A stretch of DNA of 64,000 nt from Clostridium estertheticum (GCF_026650985.1 NZ_CP086239.1:1612001-1676000); one strand, 5' to 3'; shown: positions 26,624 to 36,534, counted from the first letter of the stretch. The notes: generated from the sequence alone by a model not told the origin. Made by a program: numbers and translations.

Positions 26624-27925
26624 ATGAGAATGGTAGATATAATTTCGAAAAAGCGTGATGGTAAAGAATTAACAACAAAAGAAATTAATTTTTTTATAGA
26701 AGGTTATACTAAAGGAATTATTCCAGATTACCAAGCAAGTTCTCTCGCAATGGCTATTTATTTTCAAGATATGAATGATCGTGAAAGGGCTGATTTAACT
26801 ATGGCAATGGTTAATTCTGGAGAGACTATTGATTTATCAGGAATTGAAGGTATAAAAGTTGATAAACACTCAACTGGTGGTGTAGGAGATACAACAACAC
26901 TAGTCCTCGCTCCCCTTGTTGCTGCTTTAGATATACCTGTTGCTAAAATGTCTGGACGAGGTCTTGGGCATACTGGTGGAACAATTGATAAATTAGAATC
27001 TATTAGTGGTTTCCATGTAGAGATAACAATAGAACAATTTATTGATTTAGTTAATAGGGATAAAGTTGCAGTTGTTGGCCAAAGTGGGAACTTAACCCCT
27101 GCCGACAAAAAATTATATGCTCTTCGTGATGTGACTGGAACTGTAAATTCAATCCCACTAATTGCTAGTTCTATTATGAGTAAAAAGATTGCAGCCGGAG
27201 CTAATGCAATAGTACTTGATGTTAAAACAGGTGCAGGAGCTTTCATGAAAACAGATAAAGATGCAGAAAATTTAGCACATGCTATGGTTCAAATCGGCAA
27301 TAATGTAGGTAGAAAAACAATGGCAATAATCTCTGACATGTCACAACCTTTAGGATTTGCAATTGGCAATGCACTTGAGGTAAAAGAGGCCATTGATACA
27401 TTAAAAGGAGAGGGTCCTGAAGATCTTACAGAACTTGTCCTAACACTTGGAAGTCAAATGGTAGTGCTTGCTAAAAAAGCAAAAACATTAGAGGAAGCGA
27501 GAAAAATGCTTCTTGAAGTAATAAAAAATGGTAAAGCAATAGACAAATTTAAAGTATTCATTAAAAATCAAGGTGGAGATGAAACAATTGTGGATAACCC
27601 AGAAAATTTACCACAAGCTAAATATAAAATTGATGTTCCTGCTCTCGCTAGTGGTTTTGTATCTAATATGGTAGCTGATGAGATTGGTGTTGCAGCAATG
27701 TTACTTGGCGCAGGAAGGGCAACAAAAGAAGATAAAATTGATTTAGCAGTAGGCCTTATGCTACGCAGAAAAGTTGGCGACAAGGTAAAAAAGGGTGAAT
27801 CTCTTGTAACTATATATTCAAATCGTGAAAATGTAGAAGATGTAAAAGCAAAAATATATGAAAATATCTCTATTAGTGACCATGCAACTAAGCCAATATT
27901 AATTCATGAAGTTATTACAAAGTAG
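26624..27925 (+). CDS. pdp: Pyrimidine-nucleoside phosphorylase
   Basis: The 433-residue product carries the family signature [20 protein letters not shown] (phosphate site, near residues 80-100) and [19 protein letters not shown], plus [11 protein letters not shown]. Its length is normal for the family (about 433 in Bacillus). It splits uridine, thymidine or deoxyuridine with phosphate to base and (deoxy)ribose 1-phosphate, in the cytosol. It directly follows the nucleoside transporter gene, so import and breakdown are coupled. AAAGGATGG lies before the ATG; an ATG two codons later is also possible. A clear terminator follows. Confidence 0.96.
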   Translation: MRMVDIISKKRDGKELTTKEINFFIEGYTKGIIPDYQASSLAMAIYFQDMNDRERADLTMAMVNSGETIDLSGIEGIKVDKHSTGGVGDTTTLVLAPLVAALDIPVAKMSGRGLGHTGGTIDKLESISGFHVEITIEQFIDLVNRDKVAVVGQSGNLTPADKKLYALRDVTGTVNSIPLIASSIMSKKIAAGANAIVLDVKTGAGAFMKTDKDAENLAHAMVQIGNNVGRKTMAIISDMSQPLGFAIGNALEVKEAIDTLKGEGPEDLTELVLTLGSQMVVLAKKAKTLEEARKMLLEVIKNGKAIDKFKVFIKNQGGDETIVDNPENLPQAKYKIDVPALASGFVSNMVADEIGVAAMLLGAGRATKEDKIDLAVGLMLRRKVGDKVKKGESLVTIYSNRENVEDVKAKIYENISISDHATKPILIHEVITK

Positions 27926-27935
27926 CTCCATACCA

Positions 27936-27963
27936 GGCAGTTAAGAATTATATCTTAACTGCC
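27936..27963 (+). terminator. Terminator of the nupC-pdp operon
   Basis: Arms GGCAGTTAAGA and TCTTAACTGCC around a short loop, followed by TTTAATC. It lies 11 bases after the phosphorylase stop, between convergent genes. Confidence 0.8.
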
Positions 27964-27981
27964 TTTAATCAATAATATGAT

Positions 27982-28929
27982 TTACGAATAAATGTCTGAA
28001 AACTCCACTCGTATAATTTCATTTCCATTTTTCGCGACATTACTATATATTATATTTTCATCAAGTACCTTGCCTGCCGGGAGTCTTATTGTAAATGTGC
28101 TACCTTCCCCAAATTTACTCTGCGCATATATATTACCACCATGCAATTCTACAATCGATTTTACTAAACTCAAACCAACACCTGTGCCTTCTGCATTTCT
28201 AGATAAAGATTTATCTACCTGTTTAAATCTATCAAATATCACATCTAAATATTTCTCTTCAATGCCAATACCATTGTCTTTAATTGATATTTCAACAAAT
28301 TCATTTTTATCAATAACGTTTACAAATATTTCATCACCACTTTCTGTAAATTTTATAGAATTTGATATTAGATTTAATACTATTCGTTTTATTCTCTCTG
28401 CATCACAAGCAATATTTTTTTCTTCTATATCCGTATCAAAAGTAATATTTAAACCTTTACCTTCAATCAAAGTAGTTGCAGCCATCACTGTTTCTTCTAC
28501 CACTGTTACTATATTATGATTTGATAGATTTAATTTAAAGAATCCTGCTTCAATTTTTGATAAATCAACTATATTATTAATAATTTTAGCTAATCTATAT
28601 GAATTTTGCTTAATTGATTCTATATATTCTACAATTGAATTTTTATTATCGTCGAGTGATCCATCTTTACAATATACATCAAATAATTGAGCTATTGAAA
28701 AAATAACATTTAAAGGTGTTTTAAGTTCATGAGATATGTTAACAAGAAATTCACCCTGTGCCTTACTGGCAATATTTAACTCTGCCGACAGTTTACTTTT
28801 CTCTTCGTTTTGAATTACAAGTTCTTTATTAGCCCTTATTAACTTAGCTGCCAATTCTGCTTTTTCTTCACTTTCTTTAATCCTCATTTTCAACAGTTCT
28901 TTTATCTGTTCATCAAAATTATCATCCAT
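27982..28929 (-). CDS. Soluble sensor histidine kinase without an obvious sensor domain
   Basis: The 315-residue product begins with a helical coiled coil (about residues 8-60, rich in Glu/Lys), then a HisKA dimerisation domain with FLVNISHELKTPLNV (phosphorylated His67) and a HATPase domain with LNLISNSIKF (N box), DNGIGIEEKYLDVIFDRF (G1/F) and GTGVGLSLVKSIVELHGG (G2). No membrane helix or PAS domain is visible, so it is cytosolic or takes its signal through another protein. No response regulator is adjacent, which makes it an orphan kinase. AAGGGTGATG precedes the ATG. Similar orphan kinases phosphorylate Spo0A in clostridia; that role is speculation here. Confidence 0.9.
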   Translation of the reverse strand: MDDNFDEQIKELLKMRIKESEEKAELAAKLIRANKELVIQNEEKSKLSAELNIASKAQGEFLVNISHELKTPLNVIFSIAQLFDVYCKDGSLDDNKNSIVEYIESIKQNSYRLAKIINNIVDLSKIEAGFFKLNLSNHNIVTVVEETVMAATTLIEGKGLNITFDTDIEEKNIACDAERIKRIVLNLISNSIKFTESGDEIFVNVIDKNEFVEISIKDNGIGIEEKYLDVIFDRFKQVDKSLSRNAEGTGVGLSLVKSIVELHGGNIYAQSKFGEGSTFTIRLPAGKVLDENIIYSNVAKNGNEIIRVEFSDIYS

Positions 28930-29334
28930 ATGGCATCACCCTTCAGTTTAATTGAAATTATATATTGCAACAAATATATAATAATAAAGTATCTTATACT
29001 TAAAAGACTTTTTTTATATATTATTTCAATATTTTGTAATCCCTTTAATATACTACCATATTGTTTTATGTTTTGATATATTTTTATTCCGCTATAATTT
29101 GACATAATAATAATTGATGATGACACTCTGTTTATTAAGAAATCGGTTTCATTAATACTATCAAACTTTACAATATATCATAACTTACATTTATCATCCC
29201 TAACTCATATATTTGTATATTTTCTTTAATAAAATGTTTATTAAAAACAAAAACACCTAGATTAACAGGTGTTTTTTGCTATATTTCAATATACAAAAAC
29301 TAAAAATATTTTTTATTAATAAGTTGTTTTCAAC
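28930..29334. other. Intergenic region between kinase and methyltransferase genes (405 bp)
   Basis: This AT-rich stretch holds the upstream region of the kinase gene and, at 29248-29274, the methyltransferase terminator. A 74-codon frame at 28902-29126 overlaps the kinase start but has no convincing ribosome binding site. Nothing else is seen. Confidence 0.6.
29248..29274 (-). terminator. Terminator of the methyltransferase gene
   Basis: Arms AAACACCT and AGGTGTTT with T-runs on both sides make a bidirectional terminator. It lies about 60 bases beyond the methyltransferase stop on the minus strand. Confidence 0.75.
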
Positions 29335-30825
29335 CTAAGTCATTATAATGAACCCATTTCTTATGAGCGATCTAATTGCTAAGATTACATCTTCCTCCTG
29401 AAAGTTAAGTTCTTGGGTAATCACAATTAGTTCAGAAAGTGTCAGTGGTTTCTCCATAAGAACTAAGATTTCCCCTTCAACATGATTAAGCCATCTAAAG
29501 ATTGGTAACTCACTTCCTAATAAATTAGCCTGAGAATTCGTTCGTAATTCACTTCCAAGTAATCGAGCCTCAGTTAGCCCTATTGGACCTGCGCGACGCA
29601 TCTTACTTTGCTTAAGTATCTCATATAAATTTAGTTTTCGCGATAGCCCTTCCTGAATAAATAATGCCTCTACCTCTTTGCCAGCATTATTATGTGGTGG
29701 TTGCAATTCCTCAACGCGGGTCCATGGTGCACCTAGTGTAGTATCACTCCACTTAAATGTAATAAGAACCGAAACTACTTGAACATAGCCCTGTTTTCTT
29801 AAATTGCTGGACCAATCCTGCACCGAATTTAGAAAAGTATTGTAGTCCTCATCACCATTAGCATGTCCTATTGAATAGCTTGCAGCGGAATGAACACTAA
29901 GACGAAGAATTAGAATGTCCATCTTTGCACCATTTAGCCATACACGTAATCTACTGGACAGCGGTTCATCCATACGTTCGCCGAGTTCTGTAATGATTTG
30001 TGCACTCCCACCAGGAGCTAGATGATTCGGTAATCCAACTATAATTCGTCGTAAAATATCTTCACCTGAGTTTCCACCATCGCGATACCCGAGCGTGTCT
30101 ACTGGGGATGGAACAAATGGTGGATTAGCTGTAATAAGATCAAATTTTTCATCATAAACAGGCTCGAAGAGATCCCCCACCGCAACTTCAATATTAGTTA
30201 AACCTAATGCTTTTGCGTTAAAATAAGTACATCGAGCGGCACGAGGATTAATATCCACAGCAACCACTCTCTTGGAGTGCGAACTTGCTAAAAGAGCATG
30301 AACACCAGATCCAGTACAAAGATCGAGAGTCGAACTCACGGGGTTACGCACAGTAGTTCGCGCTAACCAGCGGCTGTCGATGCCAACGTACATTACTTGA
30401 TCATATGGTACATTTAGGACTCCTGGATGTGGTAATTGTGGCCAAGCATGATCCGAAAAAACTAAATAATCCCCAACAGGATATAGTGAAGCACGTGCAT
30501 AACATTTTTTATTATGGACTAAAATGATTCCTACCTTAATGAGGACATCTCTTTCATTATTATCAAGCACTTGGTTAAGTTCATCTATCGAAATTATGCC
30601 CTGCAAGAAAAAAAAATCTATAGCTGAATTTAGTGCATCACGCGTAACCAGTTGTTCTTCACGATAAATTGGCAGAGCACGCCACATAACTTCAGTTAAA
30701 TCTGAGAGGCCTAGACGCTCACAAATTTTCCTTTCGCAGTATCCAATGCTAGCAAGGTGTAAAATGACATTGTGAAGTGCTGGCACATCGTGATCATCAA
30801 CAAGAAAAGTAGCAGGTTCAATCAT
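29335..30825 (-). CDS. Class I SAM-dependent methyltransferase, probably horizontally acquired
   Basis: The 496-residue product has an N-terminal helical region (about 1-160, no clear family), then a Rossmann methyltransferase domain with SAM motif LDLCTGSGVHALLASS, VVAVDINPRAARCTYFNAKA and the catalytic-type TANPPFVPSP. The NPPF motif is typical of enzymes that methylate planar nitrogens, such as HemK/PrmC (Gln in release factors) or DNA and RNA methyltransferases. The C-terminal 90 residues look like a winged helix. AGGAGG precedes the ATG. Base composition is visibly higher in G+C than both flanks, and neighbours are unrelated, which suggests acquisition from another Firmicute. The substrate cannot be told; HemK-like specificity is only one option. 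Confidence 0.85.
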   Translation of the reverse strand: MIEPATFLVDDHDVPALHNVILHLASIGYCERKICERLGLSDLTEVMWRALPIYREEQLVTRDALNSAIDFFFLQGIISIDELNQVLDNNERDVLIKVGIILVHNKKCYARASLYPVGDYLVFSDHAWPQLPHPGVLNVPYDQVMYVGIDSRWLARTTVRNPVSSTLDLCTGSGVHALLASSHSKRVVAVDINPRAARCTYFNAKALGLTNIEVAVGDLFEPVYDEKFDLITANPPFVPSPVDTLGYRDGGNSGEDILRRIIVGLPNHLAPGGSAQIITELGERMDEPLSSRLRVWLNGAKMDILILRLSVHSAASYSIGHANGDEDYNTFLNSVQDWSSNLRKQGYVQVVSVLITFKWSDTTLGAPWTRVEELQPPHNNAGKEVEALFIQEGLSRKLNLYEILKQSKMRRAGPIGLTEARLLGSELRTNSQANLLGSELPIFRWLNHVEGEILVLMEKPLTLSELIVITQELNFQEEDVILAIRSLIRNGFIIMT

Positions 30826-31035
30826 ATGGTTCCTCCTAATTGTTTTTTTATAGCATTATACTGTCATATGTCAATATTTTTAACATAATTTTAAAATTAA
30901 ATCAATTATTTGTATTATACTACTCATTACTTTATTTTTCTACAAATTCCTTTATTAACCTCGGTATCAATTGTTACTGCATATTATAAGTAAAAGGATT
31001 ATACTGTATAACATAGTAATTAAATTAAAAAATAT

Positions 31036-31044
31036 TAAGGAGTG
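31036..31044 (+). promoter_or_regulatory. Strong ribosome binding site before a non-AUG start
   Basis: TAAGGAGTG lies eight to nine bases before an ATA codon at 31052. It is the only strong site near the small Cys-rich frame and decides the proposed start. Confidence 0.5.
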
Positions 31045-31051
31045 ATATATC

Positions 31052-31243
31052 ATAGACTCTAATATACTTTTAGATAAACAAGGAAAAAATGAAATAAAAA
31101 ATATGTTCAAATGGATGAAAAAATCAAAAAAAGCTTCAGACTTACCTAATCAAATTAAGAATGGGCACTGTAATAATTTTGCGTCTCATTGTTGCTTAAA
31201 TTGTGACAAATGCTGGGGAGCAAAACCTAAAACACCAAACTAA
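31052..31243 (+). CDS. Small Cys-rich protein with a candidate AUA start (63 aa)
   Basis: The frame runs from ATA at 31052 to TAA at 31241-31243. It encodes a basic, helical N-terminus (KNEIKNMFKWMKKSKKASD) and a C-terminal Cys/His cluster (HCNNFASHCCLNCDKCW), which looks able to bind a metal ion. The next in-frame ATG at 31103 has no ribosome binding site, while the ATA has an excellent one, so a non-AUG start (or an ATG-to-ATA change) is proposed. A 46-residue product from 31103 would keep the Cys cluster. The gene sits alone between the methyltransferase and symporter genes. No family is recognised. Confidence 0.5.
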   Translation: MDSNILLDKQGKNEIKNMFKWMKKSKKASDLPNQIKNGHCNNFASHCCLNCDKCWGAKPKTPN

Positions 31244-31352
31244 AATATTAATTGTATAGACATACTACATCTTTATAATATACAATATACACTAAGGCAA
31301 AAAATACAAAAGCTTTAAGACTATATTTGTTAAAGAAGAGGTGGAAATGTTC

Positions 31353-32633
31353 ATGAAGAAGATTAAATTTACATTAGCTGTGCAAATTCTTGTTGGTCTT
31401 ATTTCAGGTGTTATTGTAGGCGCAATATTTTATGGTAATCCAACAGTAACAACTGTCCTTAAGCCAATTGGTGATATCTTTTTAAGATTAATTAAAATGA
31501 TAGTAGTACCAATTGTTTTCTCATCATTAGTTGTTGGTATAGCTGGTGTAGGCGATATAAAGAAAGTTGGAAAACTTGGTGGTAAAACACTTCTTTATTT
31601 TGAAGTTATTACTACTGTTGCAATTTGTCTTGGTTTACTAATAGGAAATGTATTTCATCCAGGAACTGGAATAGATATGCATTCACTTGTAAAGACAAGT
31701 ATTGCAACCTATGTAGATACTGCATCAACTGTTCAACATCATAGTTTCGCAGATACCTTTGTAAATATTGTCCCAACAAATATTTTTGCATCCTTAGGTA
31801 ATGGAGATATGTTATCAATTATATTCTTTTCAATTATGTTTGGTTTAGGAATCGGCGCAATTGGAGAAAAGGGTAAACCAGTCCTTCGCTTTTTTGAAGG
31901 TGTTGCGCAGGCAATGTTCTGGGTAACTAATCAAATAATGAAAACTGCACCATTTGGTGTTTTTGCACTAATTGGCATAACAGTTTCAAAATTTGGTCTT
32001 GCTGCTCTAATTCCACTTGGCAAATTGGCTATAACAACTTATGGCGCAATGATATTTTTTGTAATTGTTGTATTAGGACTCGTGGCTAAAGCAGTTAAGA
32101 TAAATATATTTACCTTCATAAAACTTTTAAAAGATGAATTAATCCTTGCGTATAGTACTGCAAGTTCTGAAGCAGTTTTACCAAAACTTATGGAAAAAAT
32201 GGAAAAATTCGGTTGTCCAAAGGCAATAGCATCTTTTGTTATACCAACAGGGTATTCTTTTAATTTAGATGGATCAACTTTATACCAAGCAATAGCAGCA
32301 CTTTTCATTGCTCAATTATATGGTATCCACTTACCGCTCCTTACGCAGATCAATCTAATGGTTGTATTAATGGTTACTTCAAAAGGTATAGCCGGTGTTC
32401 CAGGGGTATCTTTTGTAGTACTCCTAGCTACATTAGGTTCTGTCGGTATTCCAGTAGAGGGTCTAGCATTCATAGCAGGTATAGATCGTATCTTAGATAT
32501 GGCAAGAACTGCAGTAAATGTAGTTGGTAATTCACTTGCTTGCGTAGTTATATCCAAATGGGAAGGTCAATATAACCCTATAAAAGCGAGCGATTATATA
32601 GAAGAAGTTAATAAAATTGCAGTTAATAGTTAA
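31353..32633 (+). CDS. Sodium:dicarboxylate/glutamate symporter (DAACS family)
   Basis: The 426-residue product has the helices and signatures of the DAACS family: an N-terminal helix block, the Ser-rich loop TASSEAVLPKLMEKM, the TGYSFNLDGSTLYQAIAALF motif and SKGIAGVPGVSFVVL (hairpin 2), then DRILDMARTAVNVVGNSLAC. These bind the acidic substrate and sodium ions. It imports glutamate, aspartate or C4-dicarboxylates. The ATG at 31353 is chosen because GAGGTGG lies eight bases before it; a GTG at 31341 and an ATG at 31347 are less well placed. A strong bidirectional terminator follows. Exact substrate cannot be read from the sequence. Confidence 0.95.
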   Translation: MKKIKFTLAVQILVGLISGVIVGAIFYGNPTVTTVLKPIGDIFLRLIKMIVVPIVFSSLVVGIAGVGDIKKVGKLGGKTLLYFEVITTVAICLGLLIGNVFHPGTGIDMHSLVKTSIATYVDTASTVQHHSFADTFVNIVPTNIFASLGNGDMLSIIFFSIMFGLGIGAIGEKGKPVLRFFEGVAQAMFWVTNQIMKTAPFGVFALIGITVSKFGLAALIPLGKLAITTYGAMIFFVIVVLGLVAKAVKINIFTFIKLLKDELILAYSTASSEAVLPKLMEKMEKFGCPKAIASFVIPTGYSFNLDGSTLYQAIAALFIAQLYGIHLPLLTQINLMVVLMVTSKGIAGVPGVSFVVLLATLGSVGIPVEGLAFIAGIDRILDMARTAVNVVGNSLACVVISKWEGQYNPIKASDYIEEVNKIAVNS

Positions 32634-32650
32634 TATAATTTAGCATAACA

Positions 32651-32692
32651 AAAATAAACCTTACTCATAAAACATGAGTAAGGTTTATTTTT
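32651..32692. terminator. Bidirectional terminator between symporter and nifJ
   Basis: Arms of 18 bases (32651-32668 and 32674-32691) around a five-base loop, with A-run and T-run on the outer sides. It serves the convergent symporter (plus) and PFOR (minus) genes. Confidence 0.88.
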
Positions 32693-32730
32693 GTTATTCA
32701 TATATTGTTTTACATGAAGACTTAAATACA

Positions 32731-35700
32731 TTAGTTACTGGCAAGTCTTCTATAATTTTGGTACCTTTTGTTTGATGCTTTTTCTGCAGCTGCGAATAAC
32801 TCTTCAGCATTCTCAGGGAAAGTTCTTAGTAATGATGAATAACGTACTTCACCAAGTAAAAACTCGCGAAAACTCCCTGTTGGCTCCTTTGAATCTAAAA
32901 TAAATGGATTCTTCCCTTCCTTTTCAAGAGCTGGATTGCACCTATAAAGGTGCCAATATCCTACTTCAACAGCACGTTTGGTATTTGCCTGAGTAGTACT
33001 CATACCTCCTTTTAAGCCATGACTTATACATGGAGCATAAGCAATAATAAGTGATGAACCAGGATAATTTTCAGCCTCAATAACTGCTTTAAGAAATTGA
33101 CTTTGACTTCCTCCCATAGCTACTTGTGCTACGTAAACATTACCGTAACTCATTGCCATCATGCCTAAATCTTTCTTATTAAACTTTTTACCAGATGATG
33201 CAAATTGAGCAACTGCACCTATTGGGGTTGCTTTCGATGATTGACCACCCGTATTCGAATAAACTTCTGTATCAAATACAATTATATTTACGTCCTCCCC
33301 CCTTGATAGAACATGATCTAGACCACCAAACCCAATATCATATGCCCAACCATCTCCTCCATACATCCACATTGACTTTTTAGCAAGGTGTTCTTTACTT
33401 GCAAGTATTTCATTTGCTAGTTCCCTAAGTTCTTTACTTAAGTTTGCTTTTTCTAATACTTCAAGTACCTTCTTACTTATAACTTTTGATGTTTTCCCAT
33501 TACTATAATTGTCAATCCAATTTTTAAGTGATGACTTCACATTTGAGTCATTTGTTAAATTAATAATTTTCTCTACTTTTGACTTTAATAGCTCCCTTTG
33601 TTGGTTCACTGCTAAGCACATACCAAGACTAAATTCTGCATTGTTTTCAAATAATGAATTCGACCAAGCTGGTCCGTGACCTTCTGAATTTGTTGTATAT
33701 GGCACGCATGGTGATGCCGCACCCCAAGCCTGACAACAACCTGTTGCACTAGCAAGATACATCCTATCTCCATACAATTGTGTAATTACCTTAGCATAAG
33801 GGGTCTCGCCACATCCTGCACAAGCCCCAGAAAACTCAAGTAATGGCTTTTCAAACTGACTTCCTTTTACAGTAGCAATGTCACCACAGTTTTCTTTCTT
33901 AGATAATGATAATGCATAATACCAGTTATCCATCTCCTTTTGCTGAGTCTCGATAGGTTCCATTGTAAGAGCTTTTTCTTTAGCAGGACAAACATTAGAA
34001 CAAATTCCACAACCTGTACAATCTAATGTGTCAACTTGTATTCTATATTTATAATCTTCAAGGCCTTTTCCCGTGGCTCCCTTTAATTTAAATCCATCTG
34101 GTGCATTTTCCACTTCATGAGTACTTGCCAAAAATGGTCTTATTGCAGCATGTGGACACACAAATGAACATTGATTACACTGAATACAGTTATCTACATT
34201 CCATGATGGAACCTCTGTAGCTATGCCTCTTTTTTCGAAGGCCGATGTACCTAGCGGTACCGTACCATCCTCCATTCCTATAAAAGCACTTACTGGAATA
34301 CTATCTCCCTTTTGAGCATTGACAGGTATAAGAATATTTTTAATAAAATCAGGAACATCTATAGCTTCTGCTGAAGCTTCCTCGACCTCATTAACCCAGA
34401 CACTTGGAACTTCTACTTTTACTACACCTTCAATACCTTTGTCTACTGCCCCATAGTTCATATTAACAATAATATCACCTTTTTTACTATAACTTTTGTA
34501 TATAGATTTCTTCATATACTCCACTGCATCATCTATTGGTATAATGTTCGCTAATTTGAAGAAAGCAGCTTGAAGCACAGTATTGGAACGCCTACCTAAA
34601 CCGAGCTCTTTAGCAATGCGCGAGGCATCAATTGTATAAAACTCTATGTTATTTTTAGCAATATATTGTTTTACTTTACTTGGAAGATATTTTTCTAATT
34701 CTTCACCCTTCCAGGAACAATTCAATAAAAATGTTTTTCCATATTTTAAGTCAGAAATTATATCATACTTCTCTAAATATGAAGAATTATGACATGCAAT
34801 AAAATCTGCTCCTTTTACAAGATAACTTGATCGTATAGGCTCTTTTCCAAAACGTAAGTGCGATTGTGTTACGCCACCAGATTTTTTTGTATCAAAAACG
34901 AAATAAGCTTGAACAAACATATCTGTATGATCACCAATAATCTTTATTGAGTTTTTATTTGCTCCTACTGTACCATCAGAACCAAGTCCCCAAAACTTAC
35001 AACTAATTGTTCCTTTTGATAAAACATCAAGCTCTTCACCAACAAGGATTGAATGATGTGTTACATCATCATTAATTCCAACAGTAAAGTGATCTTTAGG
35101 TGTACTTTGCTTAAGATTTTCATACACCGCAACTATTTGAGCAGGTGTTGTATCTTTAGATGATAATCCATAACGTCCTCCATAAAGTTTTGGACGAACT
35201 TCTTTGTTTACGTAGGCAGTACACACATCTTCAAATAGTGGTTCGCCTGCTGACCCTGGTTCTTTAGTTCTATCTAAAACAGCAATGTTTTTAACTGTTT
35301 GCGGAATTGCCTTTAACAAATGCTCCACTGAAAATGGTCTGAATAGATGTACTTTAACAAGACCGACTTTTTCGCCATTTGCATTTAAATAATCTATTGT
35401 TTCCTCTATTGCTCCACATACAGAACCCATAGCGATAATTACTCGATCTGCATCAGTTGCACCATAGTAATTAAATAATTTATAATTTCTTTTTGTAATT
35501 TTATTAATATCATTCATATAATTTTCTACAATACCAGGAATCGCGTCATAAAACCTATTACTTGCCTCACGTGCCTGGAAGAAGATATCAGGATTTTGTA
35601 CTGTGCTACGTTGAACAGGTCTTTCGGGATTCAAAGAATTTTTCCTAAATGCATTAAGGGCATCCTGATCTATAAGTTTAGCTAAATCATCATATTCAAG

Positions 35701-36255
35701 GCATTCAATTTTTTGAATTTCATGAGAAGTTCTAAAACCATCAAAGAAGTGTAAAAATGGTACACGTCCTTTAATTGCACTTAAATGTGCAACACCAGAT
35801 AAATCCATAACTTCTTGTACACTTGCTGTAGACATCATTGCAAAACCTGTTTGGCGGCAAGACATTACATCTGAATGATCCCCAAAAATTGAAAGTGCGT
35901 GAGTGCCTACTGTACGAGCACTTACATGTAATACTCCAGGCTTTAATTGTCCTGCAATTCTATACATTGTAGGAACCATTAAAAGCAATCCTTGTGACGC
36001 CGTATAAGATGTAGTTAAAGCTCCTGCTTCAAGAGACCCATGAACTGCGCCTATAGCCCCTGCTTCTGATTCCATCTCTACGAGTTTTACTGTTTGACCA
36101 AAAAGGTTTTTCTTTCCTTTAGCCGACCATTCGTCTACATGCTCAGCCATTGGTGAAGATGGTGTTATTGGATAAATTGTTGCTACCTCTGTAAAAGCAT
36201 ATGATACATAAGCACAAGCTTCATTTCCATCCATAGTTTTCATAACTTTTGTCAT
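32731..36255 (-). CDS. nifJ: Pyruvate:ferredoxin (flavodoxin) oxidoreductase
   Basis: The 1174-residue single-chain enzyme has all expected domains: the N-terminal pyrimidine-binding part (YVSYAFTEVATIYPITPSSPMAEH), the transketolase C-terminal-like and gamma domains, two 4Fe-4S clusters (CIQCNQCSFVCP near residue 690 and CTGCGICSNVCP near 745), and the C-terminal TPP domain (ACAGCGETPYAKVI, ATGCCQAWGAASP, GDGWAYDIGFGGLDH). It oxidises pyruvate and CoA to acetyl-CoA and CO2, passing electrons to ferredoxin. This is the central enzyme of clostridial fermentation. It is monocistronic, with a promoter region containing repeated TATAAT boxes and a bidirectional terminator downstream. Confidence 0.98.
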   Translation of the reverse strand: MTKVMKTMDGNEACAYVSYAFTEVATIYPITPSSPMAEHVDEWSAKGKKNLFGQTVKLVEMESEAGAIGAVHGSLEAGALTTSYTASQGLLLMVPTMYRIAGQLKPGVLHVSARTVGTHALSIFGDHSDVMSCRQTGFAMMSTASVQEVMDLSGVAHLSAIKGRVPFLHFFDGFRTSHEIQKIECLEYDDLAKLIDQDALNAFRKNSLNPERPVQRSTVQNPDIFFQAREASNRFYDAIPGIVENYMNDINKITKRNYKLFNYYGATDADRVIIAMGSVCGAIEETIDYLNANGEKVGLVKVHLFRPFSVEHLLKAIPQTVKNIAVLDRTKEPGSAGEPLFEDVCTAYVNKEVRPKLYGGRYGLSSKDTTPAQIVAVYENLKQSTPKDHFTVGINDDVTHHSILVGEELDVLSKGTISCKFWGLGSDGTVGANKNSIKIIGDHTDMFVQAYFVFDTKKSGGVTQSHLRFGKEPIRSSYLVKGADFIACHNSSYLEKYDIISDLKYGKTFLLNCSWKGEELEKYLPSKVKQYIAKNNIEFYTIDASRIAKELGLGRRSNTVLQAAFFKLANIIPIDDAVEYMKKSIYKSYSKKGDIIVNMNYGAVDKGIEGVVKVEVPSVWVNEVEEASAEAIDVPDFIKNILIPVNAQKGDSIPVSAFIGMEDGTVPLGTSAFEKRGIATEVPSWNVDNCIQCNQCSFVCPHAAIRPFLASTHEVENAPDGFKLKGATGKGLEDYKYRIQVDTLDCTGCGICSNVCPAKEKALTMEPIETQQKEMDNWYYALSLSKKENCGDIATVKGSQFEKPLLEFSGACAGCGETPYAKVITQLYGDRMYLASATGCCQAWGAASPCVPYTTNSEGHGPAWSNSLFENNAEFSLGMCLAVNQQRELLKSKVEKIINLTNDSNVKSSLKNWIDNYSNGKTSKVISKKVLEVLEKANLSKELRELANEILASKEHLAKKSMWMYGGDGWAYDIGFGGLDHVLSRGEDVNIIVFDTEVYSNTGGQSSKATPIGAVAQFASSGKKFNKKDLGMMAMSYGNVYVAQVAMGGSQSQFLKAVIEAENYPGSSLIIAYAPCISHGLKGGMSTTQANTKRAVEVGYWHLYRCNPALEKEGKNPFILDSKEPTGSFREFLLGEVRYSSLLRTFPENAEELFAAAEKASNKRYQNYRRLASN

Positions 36256-36281
36256 ATATAATTCCCCCTTGGTGTATTCAT

Positions 36282-36335
36282 ATATGGTTATTTTATTATA
36301 CCGTTTACTTATTATACCCTAACTATTGTAAACGT
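36282..36335 (-). promoter_or_regulatory. Promoter region of nifJ with repeated -10-like boxes
   Basis: On the minus strand the element GGTATAATAA occurs twice, separated by GTAAAC, and the half-sites CGTTTAC and GTAAACG form an inverted pair flanking one of them. This could be a promoter with an operator. The regulator is unknown. Confidence 0.4.
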
Positions 36336-36446
36336 TACCTTCATTATTACACCTTGCCTTAATTAAGTCAATAAACGGTTTATAGAAAATTTTATTATAA
36401 AGAAGATCACAATAAACACATTATTTTGATTCTAAATTTTGAAATA

Positions 36447-36495
36447 ACAAAAGTGCCAGGTATGAAATTAGATCATACCTGGCACTTTTGTTATT
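36447..36495 (-). terminator. Terminator of the chemoreceptor gene
   Basis: Long arms AACAAAAGTGCCAGGTATGA and complement enclose a short loop, with T-runs in both directions. It lies about 40 bases beyond the chemoreceptor stop and upstream of the nifJ promoter. Confidence 0.88.
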
Positions 36496-36534
36496 GTAGA
36501 TACTTATGCTTTAAGTTATATAATAAATCGTACT

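Noticed and set aside
26764-27246. Minus-strand frame of 160 codons inside the pyrimidine-nucleoside phosphorylase gene
   Set aside because: It is the complement of a strongly conserved enzyme gene, with no ribosome site and a Ser/Pro-rich shadow translation.
27992-28519. Plus-strand frame of 175 codons across the histidine kinase gene
   Set aside because: The opposite strand encodes clear HisKA/HATPase motifs, and this frame is only their shadow.
28902-29126. Possible 74-residue gene upstream of the histidine kinase
   Set aside because: It overlaps the kinase start and its ribosome site, has no good site of its own and a low-complexity Ile/Tyr-rich translation.
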